NCBI RefSeq assembly: GCF_000003815.2
Contig: NC_049993.1
Coordinates: 16,450,897 to 16,514,896, forward strand
Direction: 5' to 3'
Source: Branchiostoma floridae
Taxonomy: Eukaryota > Chordata > Leptocardii > Amphioxiformes > Branchiostomatidae
DNA length: 64,000 nt
The position numbers and the translations under genes are program-made. The notes beneath the pieces are model-generated. The model worked only from the letters and a program-made list of their open reading frames with translations. It made no database searches and had not been told where the DNA came from. Positions 1-10,868 of this stretch are shown piece by piece (position 1 is the first letter of the stretch; every line of letters starts with the position of its first letter).

Positions 1-343
1 CATCACTCAAGTTTCAGAACGACAATTCTATGTTCCTTGATGAGAGCGGTCAGCCCAAGTAAAGGCTAGGGTCGGAAAGTTTTTGTAACCCTAGCTTGCT
101 CTCCAAGTGTAGGCTCCGTACGGCTGGTTTTGTTGTGCTTTAGGGGCCATGTTTACATATTTCTATTCAGTTTCATTGTCTTTATAATAACAGAAAGCAA
201 TAGAACAACATGACGAAATAAATTTAGAAAGGCCGACTCCAACAAAGACGCCAAAACATGCCGGTGCCGAACCTGTGCTTGGGGGGTAAGGCAACCTGAA
301 ACACCACATTTTTTCCTGGGTCTTAAGCATACTGTTTGTGATT

Positions 344-1996
344 CTAACCTTCATCGTTAGTACTAGTGTTGTACATGCAGTTTGTAGAGTCTGCCGTTGG
401 TTCCGCAGATGTATACAGGGTGGTTGTGGCGGCACTGCTGAGGTTAGGATCCACGCAGCGCTCCGTGTCGTTCGAGACGGCAACAGGTTCATGGTACAAG
501 ATTCCCACACAGTGGTTTGTAGACTGTTCTTGTGGAAGTCTGATTTGGTTTTCACCGGAGACAATCTGACGTCCCTGATTCAAGCATGTATACAGGGTAG
601 TTGTGGCAGTACTATTGAGGTTAAAATCCACGCAGCGCCCCGTGTTATTCGAGACGGCAACAGGTTCATGGTACAAGATTCCTGCAGACTGTTCTTGATC
701 TTGTGGAGGTATGTTCTCATTTTTAGCGGGCACAATCAGACGTCCGTGATTCAAGCCTTGCGATGAGGTACCGATGCACTGGTGCAGGGGGTCTACTGTA
801 GGTAACGTACACGTGGTCGTGTGTGCAACTGGAGGTCCGTGGTTCGAAGCTCCTGCGACGGGTCCGTTGTATAAATTGTTTTCAATCATCGAATCTGATG
901 AAACAATTTGTCTCAATGGAATGGAATTGTGATCTAATACCACGCCGTTGACAAGTTCTCGGCGATTGCAGCATAGGTTTTTCTTTCTCACGAGGCGCAC
1001 GAGGCAGGCAATAAAAGATAAAACCAGACAACTTTCTGTCACAAAAATAGTGATGTAAAGAATATAATGTCTTTCCCCTTTTCCGTTCTTCGTGTCCGTG
1101 GACACGGTGGGAGATGTAATAACGATATACTCGCTGGTCTGGGCAGCACTTGTCCGGATCCTTGCCGAACTATTTGTCTGGTAGTACTGTCCCGTGTTCA
1201 CCTCCTTCCACACCTGGGCTTGTGTTGTGACATCTGTTGAGCTTTTGTTGAGAAAAATGTCGTTTACTATGCTCGGTAGTTTGGTCTTGGCTGGGTGGGT
1301 CGGTTCACAATCCGTCAGCTGGGCCGACACAGTAGACAAATGTCGCTGATAAAGTTGACTCGGACTGTTGCAGACGAAACGTCCGCTCAGCGCAAGAAAA
1401 CACGCAGAACACAAAGAGCAACATTCCTGATTCCGTCCCCATTTACAGCCCTCTAAACATGCCATATTGTCGATCAGCCAGGAAAGCTCACAGTCACAGT
1501 GAAACGGGTTGTCGTTGACTATTACTCTGTTCACCGACGGCCATCCTATAGCGTATCTGGAGAACGATGTTAGTTTGTTCCAACTCAAATTTACGTGCAT
1601 CAGCTTCGGCAGATACGCAATGACGGTGTCGAGTTGGACGTACTTCAGTCGGTTTTCTTGTAGAGAGAGAACTTCTAAAGCTGGCAAAGCCCGCAGAGAC
1701 ATCCAGGACACGGTTTCGATGGAATTATAGCTCAGGTCTAAGGAGTACAGATACGGCAGTGACGGAAAGTGCGAGACGTTTTTTATGTTATTATGAACGA
1801 GTTCGAGTCGCTCAGCGCTGGTCGGTATATCACCGGGCAGCGCCACCAGGCCCAGTCTGTTACAGTTAACTGCCGTACGTACACACCCACAAAAGACAGG
1901 ATTGCTCTTTTTGACATCACATTGGGCTGGCAGACTGCTACATCCTAACAGACCAGATCCAAAGGCAACAAGCAACAACAAGCTACTTACAGTCAT
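344..1996 (-). CDS. LRR transmembrane receptor, tandem copy 1
   Basis: Single-exon 550-residue type I membrane protein. A hydrophobic signal peptide (about 1-19) is followed by a cysteine-bearing LRR N-terminal cap (26-45), about four leucine-rich repeats (about 60-160; LxxLxLxxN cores such as YSLDLSYNSI), and an LRR C-terminal cap opening with NPFHCDCELSWL at about 163. A Thr/Ser-rich stalk follows, then a membrane helix (about 311-334) ending in a basic stop-transfer RLVRKK. The roughly 200-residue tail carries a repeated module with YHEPV twice, and TLYTCL, which resembles an immunoreceptor switch motif (TxYxxL). The cap holds extra cysteines (CCSLC). A full-length tandem paralog lies 3.46 kb away on the same strand. 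The architecture is clear. Role as an immune or adhesion receptor is inferred; no one-to-one ortholog is recognised. Confidence 0.85.
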   Translation of the reverse strand: MTVSSLLLLVAFGSGLLGCSSLPAQCDVKKSNPVFCGCVRTAVNCNRLGLVALPGDIPTSAERLELVHNNIKNVSHFPSLPYLYSLDLSYNSIETVSWMSLRALPALEVLSLQENRLKYVQLDTVIAYLPKLMHVNLSWNKLTSFSRYAIGWPSVNRVIVNDNPFHCDCELSWLIDNMACLEGCKWGRNQECCSLCSACFLALSGRFVCNSPSQLYQRHLSTVSAQLTDCEPTHPAKTKLPSIVNDIFLNKSSTDVTTQAQVWKEVNTGQYYQTNSSARIRTSAAQTSEYIVITSPTVSTDTKNGKGERHYILYITIFVTESCLVLSFIACLVRLVRKKNLCCNRRELVNGVVLDHNSIPLRQIVSSDSMIENNLYNGPVAGASNHGPPVAHTTTCTLPTVDPLHQCIGTSSQGLNHGRLIVPAKNENIPPQDQEQSAGILYHEPVAVSNNTGRCVDFNLNSTATTTLYTCLNQGRQIVSGENQIRLPQEQSTNHCVGILYHEPVAVSNDTERCVDPNLSSAATTTLYTSAEPTADSTNCMYNTSTNDEG

Positions 1997-3806
1997 GTTT
2001 GTCGCAGGAGGGAAATCTGGTTGTCACCACATATATAGTATACTTGTCTGCGATGTCTGTCAGCAAAGGGCAGCCCAGCTTTTTTTGTCTCTGAGGCTGC
2101 AAGCCCTCAAACATGTCATACCGGACTATTCCTGACGCTAAACAATGCGGATGGCAATTGTAGCCCTCTAGCCATAGCCATAGATGAGCTTTGGTTTCTT
2201 TAACCAATTTTACAGTACTGCGCAAATTGGGCCTTTTCACATAAATTGTAACCATCGATAAGAACTTTTACACAGGAATAGCTGACATTGTCCGAAGGAG
2301 AAAGCTCTTATGTATGTCCAAGCCAGTCATTGAGGAAACTAAACCATACAGCTGAGATTTTCAATAGCCCGACGCACTAGGCAAAGCAACACCGCCCACA
2401 AAACGCATCGTAGCTCCCGCATCTGAGCTACATGAGAGCAGGGACGAAATATGAATTACAATGTCCTTGATGAGAGGCAGATCACTTTCCACGCGGAAGA
2501 ATACCTAGAAGTAAGTCTCGGGCCCAAGATTGATTTTCAGACAAAATACATCACGCCTTTCATCAACGTTAGTATTGAAGTTCATTTTACAACAAATGGT
2601 AAGAAATCTGACCTCAAACTTAAGATCCCGAAGATTTCCTCAATTTTTTTCTCGTGCACTATCCTCCGTCGCGGAGGATTGGCCTAGGTGTGTATCCAAA
2701 TCAGTATCTCTGTTGTGGTGGGGGAAGATTTGTCTGAGCGCATCTTTTTTCCCGTACATCCATTTCAAGGACGGACCTAGATACATAAAAAGATGAATTG
2801 CTTGGCTGTACCAGACAATACTAATTACATATCCCTTCTTTTCAGGGAACCAATCTGAAAAGAAAATGAGGTTCCAAGATTGTCTTTCTTATCACAGTCC
2901 GTACAAGTGGGACACCAGGGCGTCTGTTTTGTAACTAACCTCTCACACGAAACAGGAACACTGTCCAAAAGATCTTAAATGTACCTTTTTGCACGTTGAA
3001 GATATTCTTTCCATTCAACTTTTAACGATCGTGTACTGTTCACGTCTCTTCAGCTGTATACATGTTTGAAAGGGGTAAGGCCAAATAAACATACTATAGA
3101 AGAAGCTTAAGGCGGGAGATATCATTTAAGATATAGTGTATGTCAAAAATGATGACCAAAAAGAGTACAGTCAATACAGTAGTCTTAACTAGTCTTACAA
3201 ACACTTTCGTTTTTTAATCAATAACAAAAGGAGCCTGTATAGTAGCATCATTACAGATGATATGCGGTCCATACAAATAATACCAATCATATTGATATTA
3301 CGATGATATAAAGAAAAAAAAAGGGAAAAGGGTATGTCATATCACAGTCAAAGCCTTCAAGGTTACACACATTATTGTGATCCACATAGCATTACCATCA
3401 ACTCAATCTATTCAAACATATTTATCCATTTGCGTACTTATAATTAGAATAAAACTAACTCTAGACTTCAGAGTTTAAGAGTTTCGGCTACAGTTATAGT
3501 ATAATTATACATGTACAGTTAAACATGGTACAAGTACACGTATATAAATAACTGAACAAGGAAGCAAGTTTACTACACATTCTTACATAAACTGTTCAAA
3601 GCCTTGAGTGTGAAATACAAGACGTCTGTGAGCGACTTTGCAAGACTGGTCGGAAATCTATTTTGAAAAGCAAAAGTTCTGAATATAGCAAATCCGACAC
3701 CAACGTCAAAAACACGTCCATAATAACAAGCCTGTGCCGAACTTCTGCTTGGGGGTAAGGTAACTTGAAACACCAATTTTTTTCCTGGGTCTTATTGCTC
3801 GTGATT
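1997..3806. other. Intergenic DNA between the LRR genes
   Basis: Upstream flank of LRR copy 1 followed by AT-rich DNA up to the 3' end of copy 2. Apart from the segmental duplication, no gene or known element is visible. Confidence 0.6.
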
Positions 3807-5462
3807 CTAACCTTCATCTTGAGTGCTGTACATGCAGTTTGCAGAGTCTGCCGTTGGTTCCGCAGATGTATACAGGGTAGTTGTGGCGGTACTGCTGAGG
3901 TTAGGATCCACGCAGCGCTCCGGATCCATGTCGTTCGAGACGGCAACAGGTTCATGATACAAGTTTCCCACACAGTGGTTTGTAGACTGTTCTTGTGGAA
4001 GTCTGATCTGGTTTTCACCGGAGACAATCTGACGTCCCTGATTCAAGCATGTATACAGGGTAGTTGTGATGGTACTTTTCAGGTTAGAATCCACGCAGCG
4101 CTCCGTGTTATTCGAGACGGCAACAGGTTCATGGTACAAGATTCCTGCAGACTGTTCTTGATCTTGTGGAGGTATGTTCTCATTTTCAGCAGGCACAACC
4201 AGACGTCCGTGATTCAAGCCTTGCGAGGAGGTACCGGTGCGCTGGTGCAGGGGGTCTACTGTAGGTAACGTACACGTGGTCGTGTGTGCAACTGGAGGTC
4301 CGTGGTTCGAAGCTCCTGCGACGGGTCCGTTGTATAAATTGTTTTCAATCATCGAATCTGATGAAACAATTTGTCTCAATGGAATGGAATTGTGATCTAA
4401 TGCCACGCCGTTGACAAGTTCTCGTCGATTGCAGCATAGGTTTTTCTTTCTCACAAGGCGTACGAGGCAGGTAATGCAAAATAAAACTAGGCCAATTTCA
4501 ACCACGAAAATAGTGATGTAAAGAATATAATGTCTTCCACTTGTTTCGTTCTTCGTGTCCGTTGACACAGTGGGAGATGTATTAACGATATACGCACTGG
4601 TCTGGGCAGCACTTGTCCGGATCCTTGCCGAACTATTTGTCTGGTAGTACTGTCCCGTGTTCACCTCCTTCCACACCTGGGCTTGTGTTGTGACATCTGT
4701 TGAGCTTTTGTTGAGAAAAATGTCGTTTACTATGCTCGGTAGTTCGGTTTTGTCTGGTTGGGTCGGTTCACAATCCGTAAGCTGGGCAGACACAGTGGAC
4801 AAATGTCGCTGACAAAGTTGACTCGGACTGTAGCAGACGAAAGTTCCGCTCAGCACAAGAAAACACGCAGAACACGAAGAGCAACAGGCCTGTCGACTAA
4901 GTGTCCATTTACAGCCCTCTAAACACGCCATTTTGTCGATCAGCCAGGAAAGCTCACAGTCACAGTGAAACGGGTTGTCGTTGATTATCACTTTCTTCAT
5001 CAGCGGCCATCCTAGAGCGTGTTTTGAGAACGATGTAAGTTTGTTCCAACTCAAATTTACATGAACCAGCTTCGGCAGATATGCGATGACAGTGTCGAGT
5101 TGTACCTGCTTCAGTCGGTTTTCTTGCAAAGAGAGAAGTTGCAAATCTGGCAAAGTGCGCAGAGATATCCAGGACACGTCTTCGATGGAATTATAGCTCA
5201 GGTCTAAGGAGTACAGATACGGCAGTGACGGAAAGTGCGAGACGTTTTTGATGTTATTGTGAGCGAGTTCAAGTCGATAAGTGCTGGTCGGTATATCACC
5301 CGGCAACGCCACCAGGCCCAGTCTGTTACAGTTGACTAGCGAACGTACACGCTCAGAAAAGACATAATTTCTCTTTTCGACATCACAATGGGCTGGCAGA
5401 CTGCTACATCCTAACAGACAAGATCCAAAGGAAACCAGAAACAGCAAGCCACTTACAGTCAT
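3807..5462 (-). CDS. LRR transmembrane receptor, tandem copy 2
   Basis: Single-exon 551-residue paralog of the gene ending at 344, with the same order: signal peptide, cysteine-bearing cap, about four LRRs, LRR C-terminal cap (NPFHCDCELSWL), Thr/Ser-rich stalk, one membrane helix, tyrosine-bearing tail. The stalk and most of the tail are nearly identical to copy 1. Differences concentrate in the N-terminal cap, in the C-terminal cap around the extra cysteines, and in the membrane helix. The tail has two YHEPV motifs and one TLYTCL. Both copies are open throughout, so both are probably functional. Flanking DNA is duplicated too (2.4-3.2 kb resembles 5.9-6.7 kb), so whole units including the presumed promoter were copied. 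Confidence 0.85.
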   Translation of the reverse strand: MTVSGLLFLVSFGSCLLGCSSLPAHCDVEKRNYVFSERVRSLVNCNRLGLVALPGDIPTSTYRLELAHNNIKNVSHFPSLPYLYSLDLSYNSIEDVSWISLRTLPDLQLLSLQENRLKQVQLDTVIAYLPKLVHVNLSWNKLTSFSKHALGWPLMKKVIINDNPFHCDCELSWLIDKMACLEGCKWTLSRQACCSSCSACFLVLSGTFVCYSPSQLCQRHLSTVSAQLTDCEPTQPDKTELPSIVNDIFLNKSSTDVTTQAQVWKEVNTGQYYQTNSSARIRTSAAQTSAYIVNTSPTVSTDTKNETSGRHYILYITIFVVEIGLVLFCITCLVRLVRKKNLCCNRRELVNGVALDHNSIPLRQIVSSDSMIENNLYNGPVAGASNHGPPVAHTTTCTLPTVDPLHQRTGTSSQGLNHGRLVVPAENENIPPQDQEQSAGILYHEPVAVSNNTERCVDSNLKSTITTTLYTCLNQGRQIVSGENQIRLPQEQSTNHCVGNLYHEPVAVSNDMDPERCVDPNLSSTATTTLYTSAEPTADSANCMYSTQDEG

Positions 5463-7771
5463 GTTTGTCTCAGGAGGGAAGTCTGGTTGTCACCACCTAT
5501 ACTGGTCTGCAATGTCTGCGAGCAAAAGTCACCCCAGCTTGTTTTTTGGTCTCTATTCGAGGCTGCACACCCTCAAGTTTAGCGACCGTATCTTACCGAA
5601 ATATTTTCCAAAAAATGTGGATGGTAAAGAAGTATAGCCCTCTAGCTATAGGAACTGAATTTCGGTTTCTTCAACCAATTTTAGTGCAATTGGTAGGAGG
5701 AAAGTATTTTACGGTAAAAAATGATGTGCAAATTGGGTCTATTCACGTAAAATTGAAACAGCCGATTAAAATTTTGGCATAGAATTAGCTGACATCGTCG
5801 GAAGGAGAAAGCTCGTAGGTATAGCAAAGCCAATCATTGAGAAAACCAAATAGTACAACTGAGATTTTCAATAGCCCGACGCACGAGGCATAGCAGCACC
5901 GCCCACAAGTGTGAACCCTAGCTCAATCTGAGCTACATTTGTACTTGAGAGGCAAATCACTTTCCACGCGGAAGAATACATAGAAATAAGTCTCCGGCCC
6001 AAAATTGATTTTCAGAAAAATACATCACTTCTCAGGCCTTTCGTCTACTTTAGAATTCAATGTTATTTCTCAGCAAATTTTAAGGAATCTGAACTCTTAA
6101 GCGCCCGAAACCATTTCCTCAATTTTTTTTCTCGTGCACTTTCCGGCCTCTGTCGCGGAGGAATAGGCGTTTGTATCTAGATCAGTATCTCTGTTGTGGT
6201 GGGGGAAGATTTATCTGAGCGCATCTTTTTTTCCGTACAACCACCTCAATGACTGACCTGGATACATAAAAAGATAAATCGCTTGATTGTACCAGACAAT
6301 ACTATTACACATCCCTTCTTTTCAGAGAACCAATCTGAAAAGAAAATGAGGTTCCAAGATTGTCTTTCTTATCACAGTCCGTACACGTGGGATACCAGGG
6401 CGTCTGTTTTGTAACTAACCTCTCACACGAAACAGGAACACTGTCCAAAATTTTAAAAACACTGTCCAAAATATTTTAAATGTACCTTTTTTGCACTTTG
6501 AAGATATTATTTGAATTCGACTTTTAACGATCGTGTACCGTTCACGTCTCTTCAGTTGTATACATGTTTGAAAGGAAAAAGAGCAAATAAACATACTATA
6601 GATAGATATATCATTTGAGATATAATGTATGTCAAAAACGATGACCAAAAAGAGTTCAGCCCGATGAATACAGTAGTCTTGGCTTGACGCTTTTAGACCT
6701 CGGAGAAAACAGGGATCTGTCTGTGCGAAGAGGACTAACGCTAGTTCACTTTTATTCGCGGTATAACTTATATCCGTTGCATGTAAAAGCGGTATTTAGG
6801 GATATCAAGTCGATAGTCGATCAACAAAGAAGAAGATGACATGAGACTCAAAATTTGAGAGACCGGTTTCGAAGAAGACTCAACTTCGCCACAAGTCAGA
6901 AGAGAGACATACAATATGCTACGAAAATAACGGGAAAAACTGATCAATTCTATGACGACACTAGTTGGACCGGACAGCGATAGAGAGTTGGTGTCTATGA
7001 AAAACTCGTCTATTTTATGAATTGAAACACAACAAGCTGAACCTGTATGTTATAGACATTAATCATCCCACTATGTTACTCTGCCGGGCCGCAGTGTGTG
7101 CAGCATACGAGCAAGGTGTTATCTGTATCTGTATCTATATAGCCGGTATAACCGCCCTTCGGCGTAACACACCAGCTTTGCCGGCACGCGGCGCGGCAGC
7201 AGCTGGTTATATTACACTGAACGACCCGTCACACCTAACTTTTGCACATCTATCTGCAAGCGTCCATGAAACTATCGAGAGAAGATGCCCCTTCTGTGCT
7301 TGGAGATAACAAATTCCACTCTACGATAGTTCTGGGAAAATACGAATTTTTTAACATATCAATCCTAGGTTGGTAACACTGGTACTTGAAGTCATGGCAG
7401 CTGTTAGATTCTTATCAGTCGGTACGTCCACCAGTTTATTGGTCATTTTGTACATCATGCAAAGTCTGGACATTTTCCTTCTGTCTTCAAGTGATGTCTA
7501 TTGCAAATCTGTTTTCATTTTGGTAACACTAGCATCCCTGGTAGAAAGGAGTCTTTTGCGTATAATGCTTTTTTCACAAAAGACAGAAACTGTTTTTTAA
7601 AATACCAATTTAAGGACTACACAACTTCAGACTGCCACGACGACACTTTTCCATGGGCCAACTGGGTTCCCAGACAAATTACTATCCTAGATACAGGTGA
7701 CGTCATCAAAATTCGAAGCTCGGCAATTGCTATTTTTTTTGCTAAAACAAACACAAAAAAATGACACACAA
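5463..7771. other. LRR copy 2 upstream flank and repeat debris
   Basis: To about 6690 this is the duplicated LRR upstream region. From 6735 to 6820 it resembles one arm of the short inverted-repeat element seen complete at 61699-61917. From 7110 to 7240 there is a GC-rich segment (AGCCGGTATAACCGCC type) that looks like a dispersed repeat; a weak relative sits near 27850. The open frames here look like chance. Confidence 0.45.
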
Positions 7772-7954
7772 CTAAATTATATTGTTCATATTTCTCAGTG
7801 AAATGTTTTTAAAATGTAACAAATACATGAATTGCAGACAAAAGTCGATTTTATCTTTATACAGCTCTGTACGATCAAAATATATCAGAACGCATAACAC
7901 ATTTATTACCAATGCAATGGTCAATGATATTCCGTTGCGATTGTTTGTCAACAT

Positions 7955-8209
7955 ACCTTTGTCATGTGTTTCGGTGAGGACCAGTATGTCGTGTCCACAT
8001 TCTTGGCATAGATCCTGTATTGTGTGCGTCAGACCGCCGCAGTTCCAGGTGCCAATCATTAGCTGATTACCGAGCGGCAGCTTGGGTCCGTGGGGAGGGC
8101 CGTCTGTAGACATGAACATGTCTTCGCAGCCTGTGCCGTGGCGGTTTGTATCCGCACGCACCGTAGGAGCCACTCTACGGCGAGACGGTGAAGCCATAGC
8201 TGAGATCAC
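7955..8209 (-). mobile_element. Non-LTR retrotransposon fragment, endonuclease start
   Basis: Minus-strand reading shows MIGTWNCGGL followed by ILVLTETHDKG, the first two motifs of the apurinic-like endonuclease (exonuclease-endonuclease-phosphatase fold) that opens LINE ORF2 proteins. Similarity stops near 7955 and the frame then runs into unrelated AT-rich DNA, so only the first part of the domain remains. No reverse transcriptase follows. A dead insertion; the clade is not determined. Confidence 0.6.
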
Positions 8210-8821
8210 ACCTATTTAGGGCAGATGGATGGCCACTAGCATTAGTTTTATCGATGTTGCTAGGAGGTTGTCCTCAGCGGTGGCGTCGGCCACCTTCGGC
8301 ACCAGACTTCCGCACGATTTGCATACTAGTAATCAATATCTAACTATATAAACCATAACTTAAGCTATGTACATACAAAAAATCATAACGATCCGTCAAG
8401 CCCTTCTTGAGTTATTTCCTTTCAAAGTTGGACACTAAAACAACCCCTGCAGTACCGTAACAAGCTGCTAGGGGGGTAAAAAAATCTAATCGTTTCCAGG
8501 TCTCATCAAGACGTACCCACATACCGAATATTAATACAATCCATTCAGGCATTCTTGAGTTATGCTAGTATTCTCCAAAAAAGTTTCTGCAGCTGTACAC
8601 AGACCAACAATAGCAGTATTATATACAGTTCAACATAATGTTCTACAGCGTTGGCTTAAAATGACATAACAGACGAGTGAAACTGTAGATAGATAGAACC
8701 CCAAGGGAGTTTTAATAAAAATGCGGTCTGTCAAAGTGCATTTTTGTCATTACACACATATCAATTGCGCATGATGATGGGACTAAAATTCTAATCAAAA
8801 CTTACTGTTGGATTTTGTTTG

Positions 8822-8827
8822 TTTATT
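8822..8827 (-). promoter_or_regulatory. Candidate poly(A) signal of CARD gene A
   Basis: AATAAA on the minus strand (TTTATT on plus), about 215 bases downstream of the stop at 9042. Position fits; use is not shown. Confidence 0.4.
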
Positions 8828-9041
8828 TCGCACATAAAAACAATAACGATTATTGATAAGTAAAGAATAGTAATTAAGAATGCAGGAGGAGGGGAGAAGC
8901 CAATACGGTTTATACAAAGCCCTCCTCCACTTAATTAAGCTAATACTAATAAAAATAGGAGTAAATATAAGGTAAAGTAAGGAGCAGCGACAATTGAGAA
9001 ATAGCAACAGTCACTCGGATTTTGAAAATTCATACTCTCGA

Positions 9042-10650
9042 CTATAAACATTTCATAGGTTTCGTCTCTTCTTCCTTGTAATTTGTGTCGAGGCCTTTCA
9101 TGGGTTTCGTTTCTTCCTCATTTCCATCCAGATCGAATACTCTCTGCGCTTCTCTTTTCGCCCAGCCGGTGACAAAGTTGGGGAGGAGGTTTTCCTCGGC
9201 CTCTACGGCATACTTGTAATGTTCCTCCGCCTTTTCCGAATTTGATTCCCAGCTGTAGAGGATAGCGAGACAGTAGTGCGCCCAGTGAGACCGCTTGTCG
9301 CACGGCGGGGCGAGCTGCAGGTACCGCTGGAACTGCTGGGTGGCGTCCTGTGGGGATAGAACCATGGAGCACTCAGCCGCCAGGTGTATGGCCAGAAAAC
9401 AGTCGGGCTTGTACATCAACGCACTCGTGAACACCGGGACGGCTGAGACGGGGTTGTCGCGGTTTACATTCAAAATCGTGTCCCCGAGAACGCAGTAGAT
9501 GTGGTGAAGATGTTCGTAAAGCGAGTCCAATTTTCTATTCCTCAGGATTAAGTCTACGGCCTTTCGAAGAGCGCGGCTTCGACCATCACCGAACGGCATA
9601 AGCGCCGCCTGGAGGAAGAGACAGGAACTGCTGTCCGGGAAGTCTCCCATGAGTTGCTCCATCCTTTCCTTCTCCAAACCGAGACCTTCTGCGCTGTACA
9701 GAAAGTGGTTATAGCTGCTCGGAGTTAGACGTTCTTGGAGAACAAATCCTTCTACAACCTTGTCCACTCCTGAGACGTTTGTATAGTTACTGTTGGTAAG
9801 TATCTCTCCACCAGATTCCATCAGACTGAAGCCTTTGATGAAATTTCGAGCTGTGGGAGAGTTCTTAAACTGGTGCAGACTGAGTCTCCATAGCCTGAGC
9901 GGACCGGGAGGGACGTCATCTGAGTTAACTCCTGAGGAGGATCTCTTGATGTTGGCGTTTTCTCTTTCGATGGACGTTTTGGATAGCTTTGTCTGATGAA
10001 AGATGGAGAAACGTTGAAAGTGTTATGTATAATTACTTCACAATAATGTTGAATGCAGTTGTCATTATATGATACAATTACCGAAAATCCATCTACTATT
10101 ACTACTTTACACAGTGACATTTTTTTTTAAAGAAAATGTCTGATGAAACCTATTTATTTATAATCTAAAGGTGGTTCCTTCAGTATTTGTCATGTAATTA
10201 GCAGGTCCTGAGTTCGATACCAGGCCATAACATACCAAGGACTAGCCCAATACTGTAGTGATTGCACAAAACTGTGCGGCCCAGGGCTACAGAAAAACGG
10301 AGATGGGCGCCGCCCGATACACTATCTGGGGCTCGGGAAGGACTTTAACTTACCTTTTCAAGAAGTGCCACAAGATGTTGGTACTCCGCTTCCTCCAGCG
10401 CCCGTTTGAAGACGCCGAAGGCCCGGTCTCCTCTGGTCATGATGATGTCCAGCAGTTTCCTGGCCTTGTAGCTCCTCCTCTCGTCAGGGATGGCGGCTAG
10501 GTCCTCCATCATCTCTTCTGTCAGGACGCCCTCTTGGTACAGGTAGGGCGTGACGTAACGGGCTTCCAGGTCACGTGACAGGGGGACGTACTTCTTCCTG
10601 ATGACGTCACGATGATGATCGGACATCGGCCTGTCTCTGACGGCGAACAT
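9042..10650 (-). CDS. CARD-TPR-like protein A
   Basis: Two coding exons, 10354-10650 and 9042-9992, joined in phase 0 at canonical GT-AG sites; about 415 residues. Exon 1 encodes a death-fold CARD: helix-rich, with LTEEMMEDLAAIP, then KARKLLDIIMTRG and AFGVFKRALEE, typical of caspase-9/CRADD-type CARDs. Exon 2 encodes a linker and a helical region with TPR-like repeats (HLAAECSMVLSPQDATQQF, CDKRSHWAHYCLAILYS, KAEEHYKYAVEAEE). The C-terminus has a short duplicated EEETKPMKxL. The start is the first ATG of exon 1; an upstream non-coding exon is possible. It is the first of three tandem paralogs. An adaptor role in death or innate immune signalling is inferred from the CARD. Confidence 0.8.
10195..10340 (+). 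mobile_element. Probable tRNA-derived SINE fragment
   Basis: Contains a B-box-like stretch (GAGTTCGATACC) after an A-box-like start, then a non-tRNA body. It lies inside the intron of CARD gene A. Family not identified. Confidence 0.4.
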
Positions 10651-10730
10651 CTCTCCTGCTGCAGCACCGAATGAAGTTGAAAAGAAAATAGCTTAAAACC
10701 TTGAAAGACGTATCAAATTAATCTCAAAGC

Positions 10731-10868
10731 AGACCTTGCGGTGGCATAAGGTAGTATCATGAGCTTGGGGAAGAAGCTCGAGCCATTTTCATTGGCCAAT
10801 TAAAGTCCTCTGCCGGCTGAACTCCTTACCCAGATTATGATACTATCTTATGTCACCGCAAAATCTGC
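10731..10868. mobile_element. MITE-like inverted-repeat element
   Basis: Arms of about 23 bases (left starting TGCGGTGGCATAAGGTAGTA, right ending TATGTCACCGCA) surround a short unique centre. A diverged relative lies at 17318-17435. Non-coding. Confidence 0.55.

Larger units (their letters stand above)
240..6690. repeat. Segmental tandem duplication carrying the LRR genes
   Basis: Two units, roughly 240-3190 and 3700-6690, match over coding and non-coding parts with a period of about 3.47 kb (coding ends 344/3807, starts 1996/5462, upstream landmark 2880/6360). The shared upstream DNA includes a conserved block at 2840-2960 and 6320-6440. Non-coding parts have more small indels than the coding parts. 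Unit edges are approximate. Confidence 0.85.

Noticed and set aside
338-766. Plus-strand open frames over the LRR tail regions (also 3765-4268)
   Set aside because: They are antisense to the repeated tail of the LRR receptors and mirror its periodicity; no independent domain.
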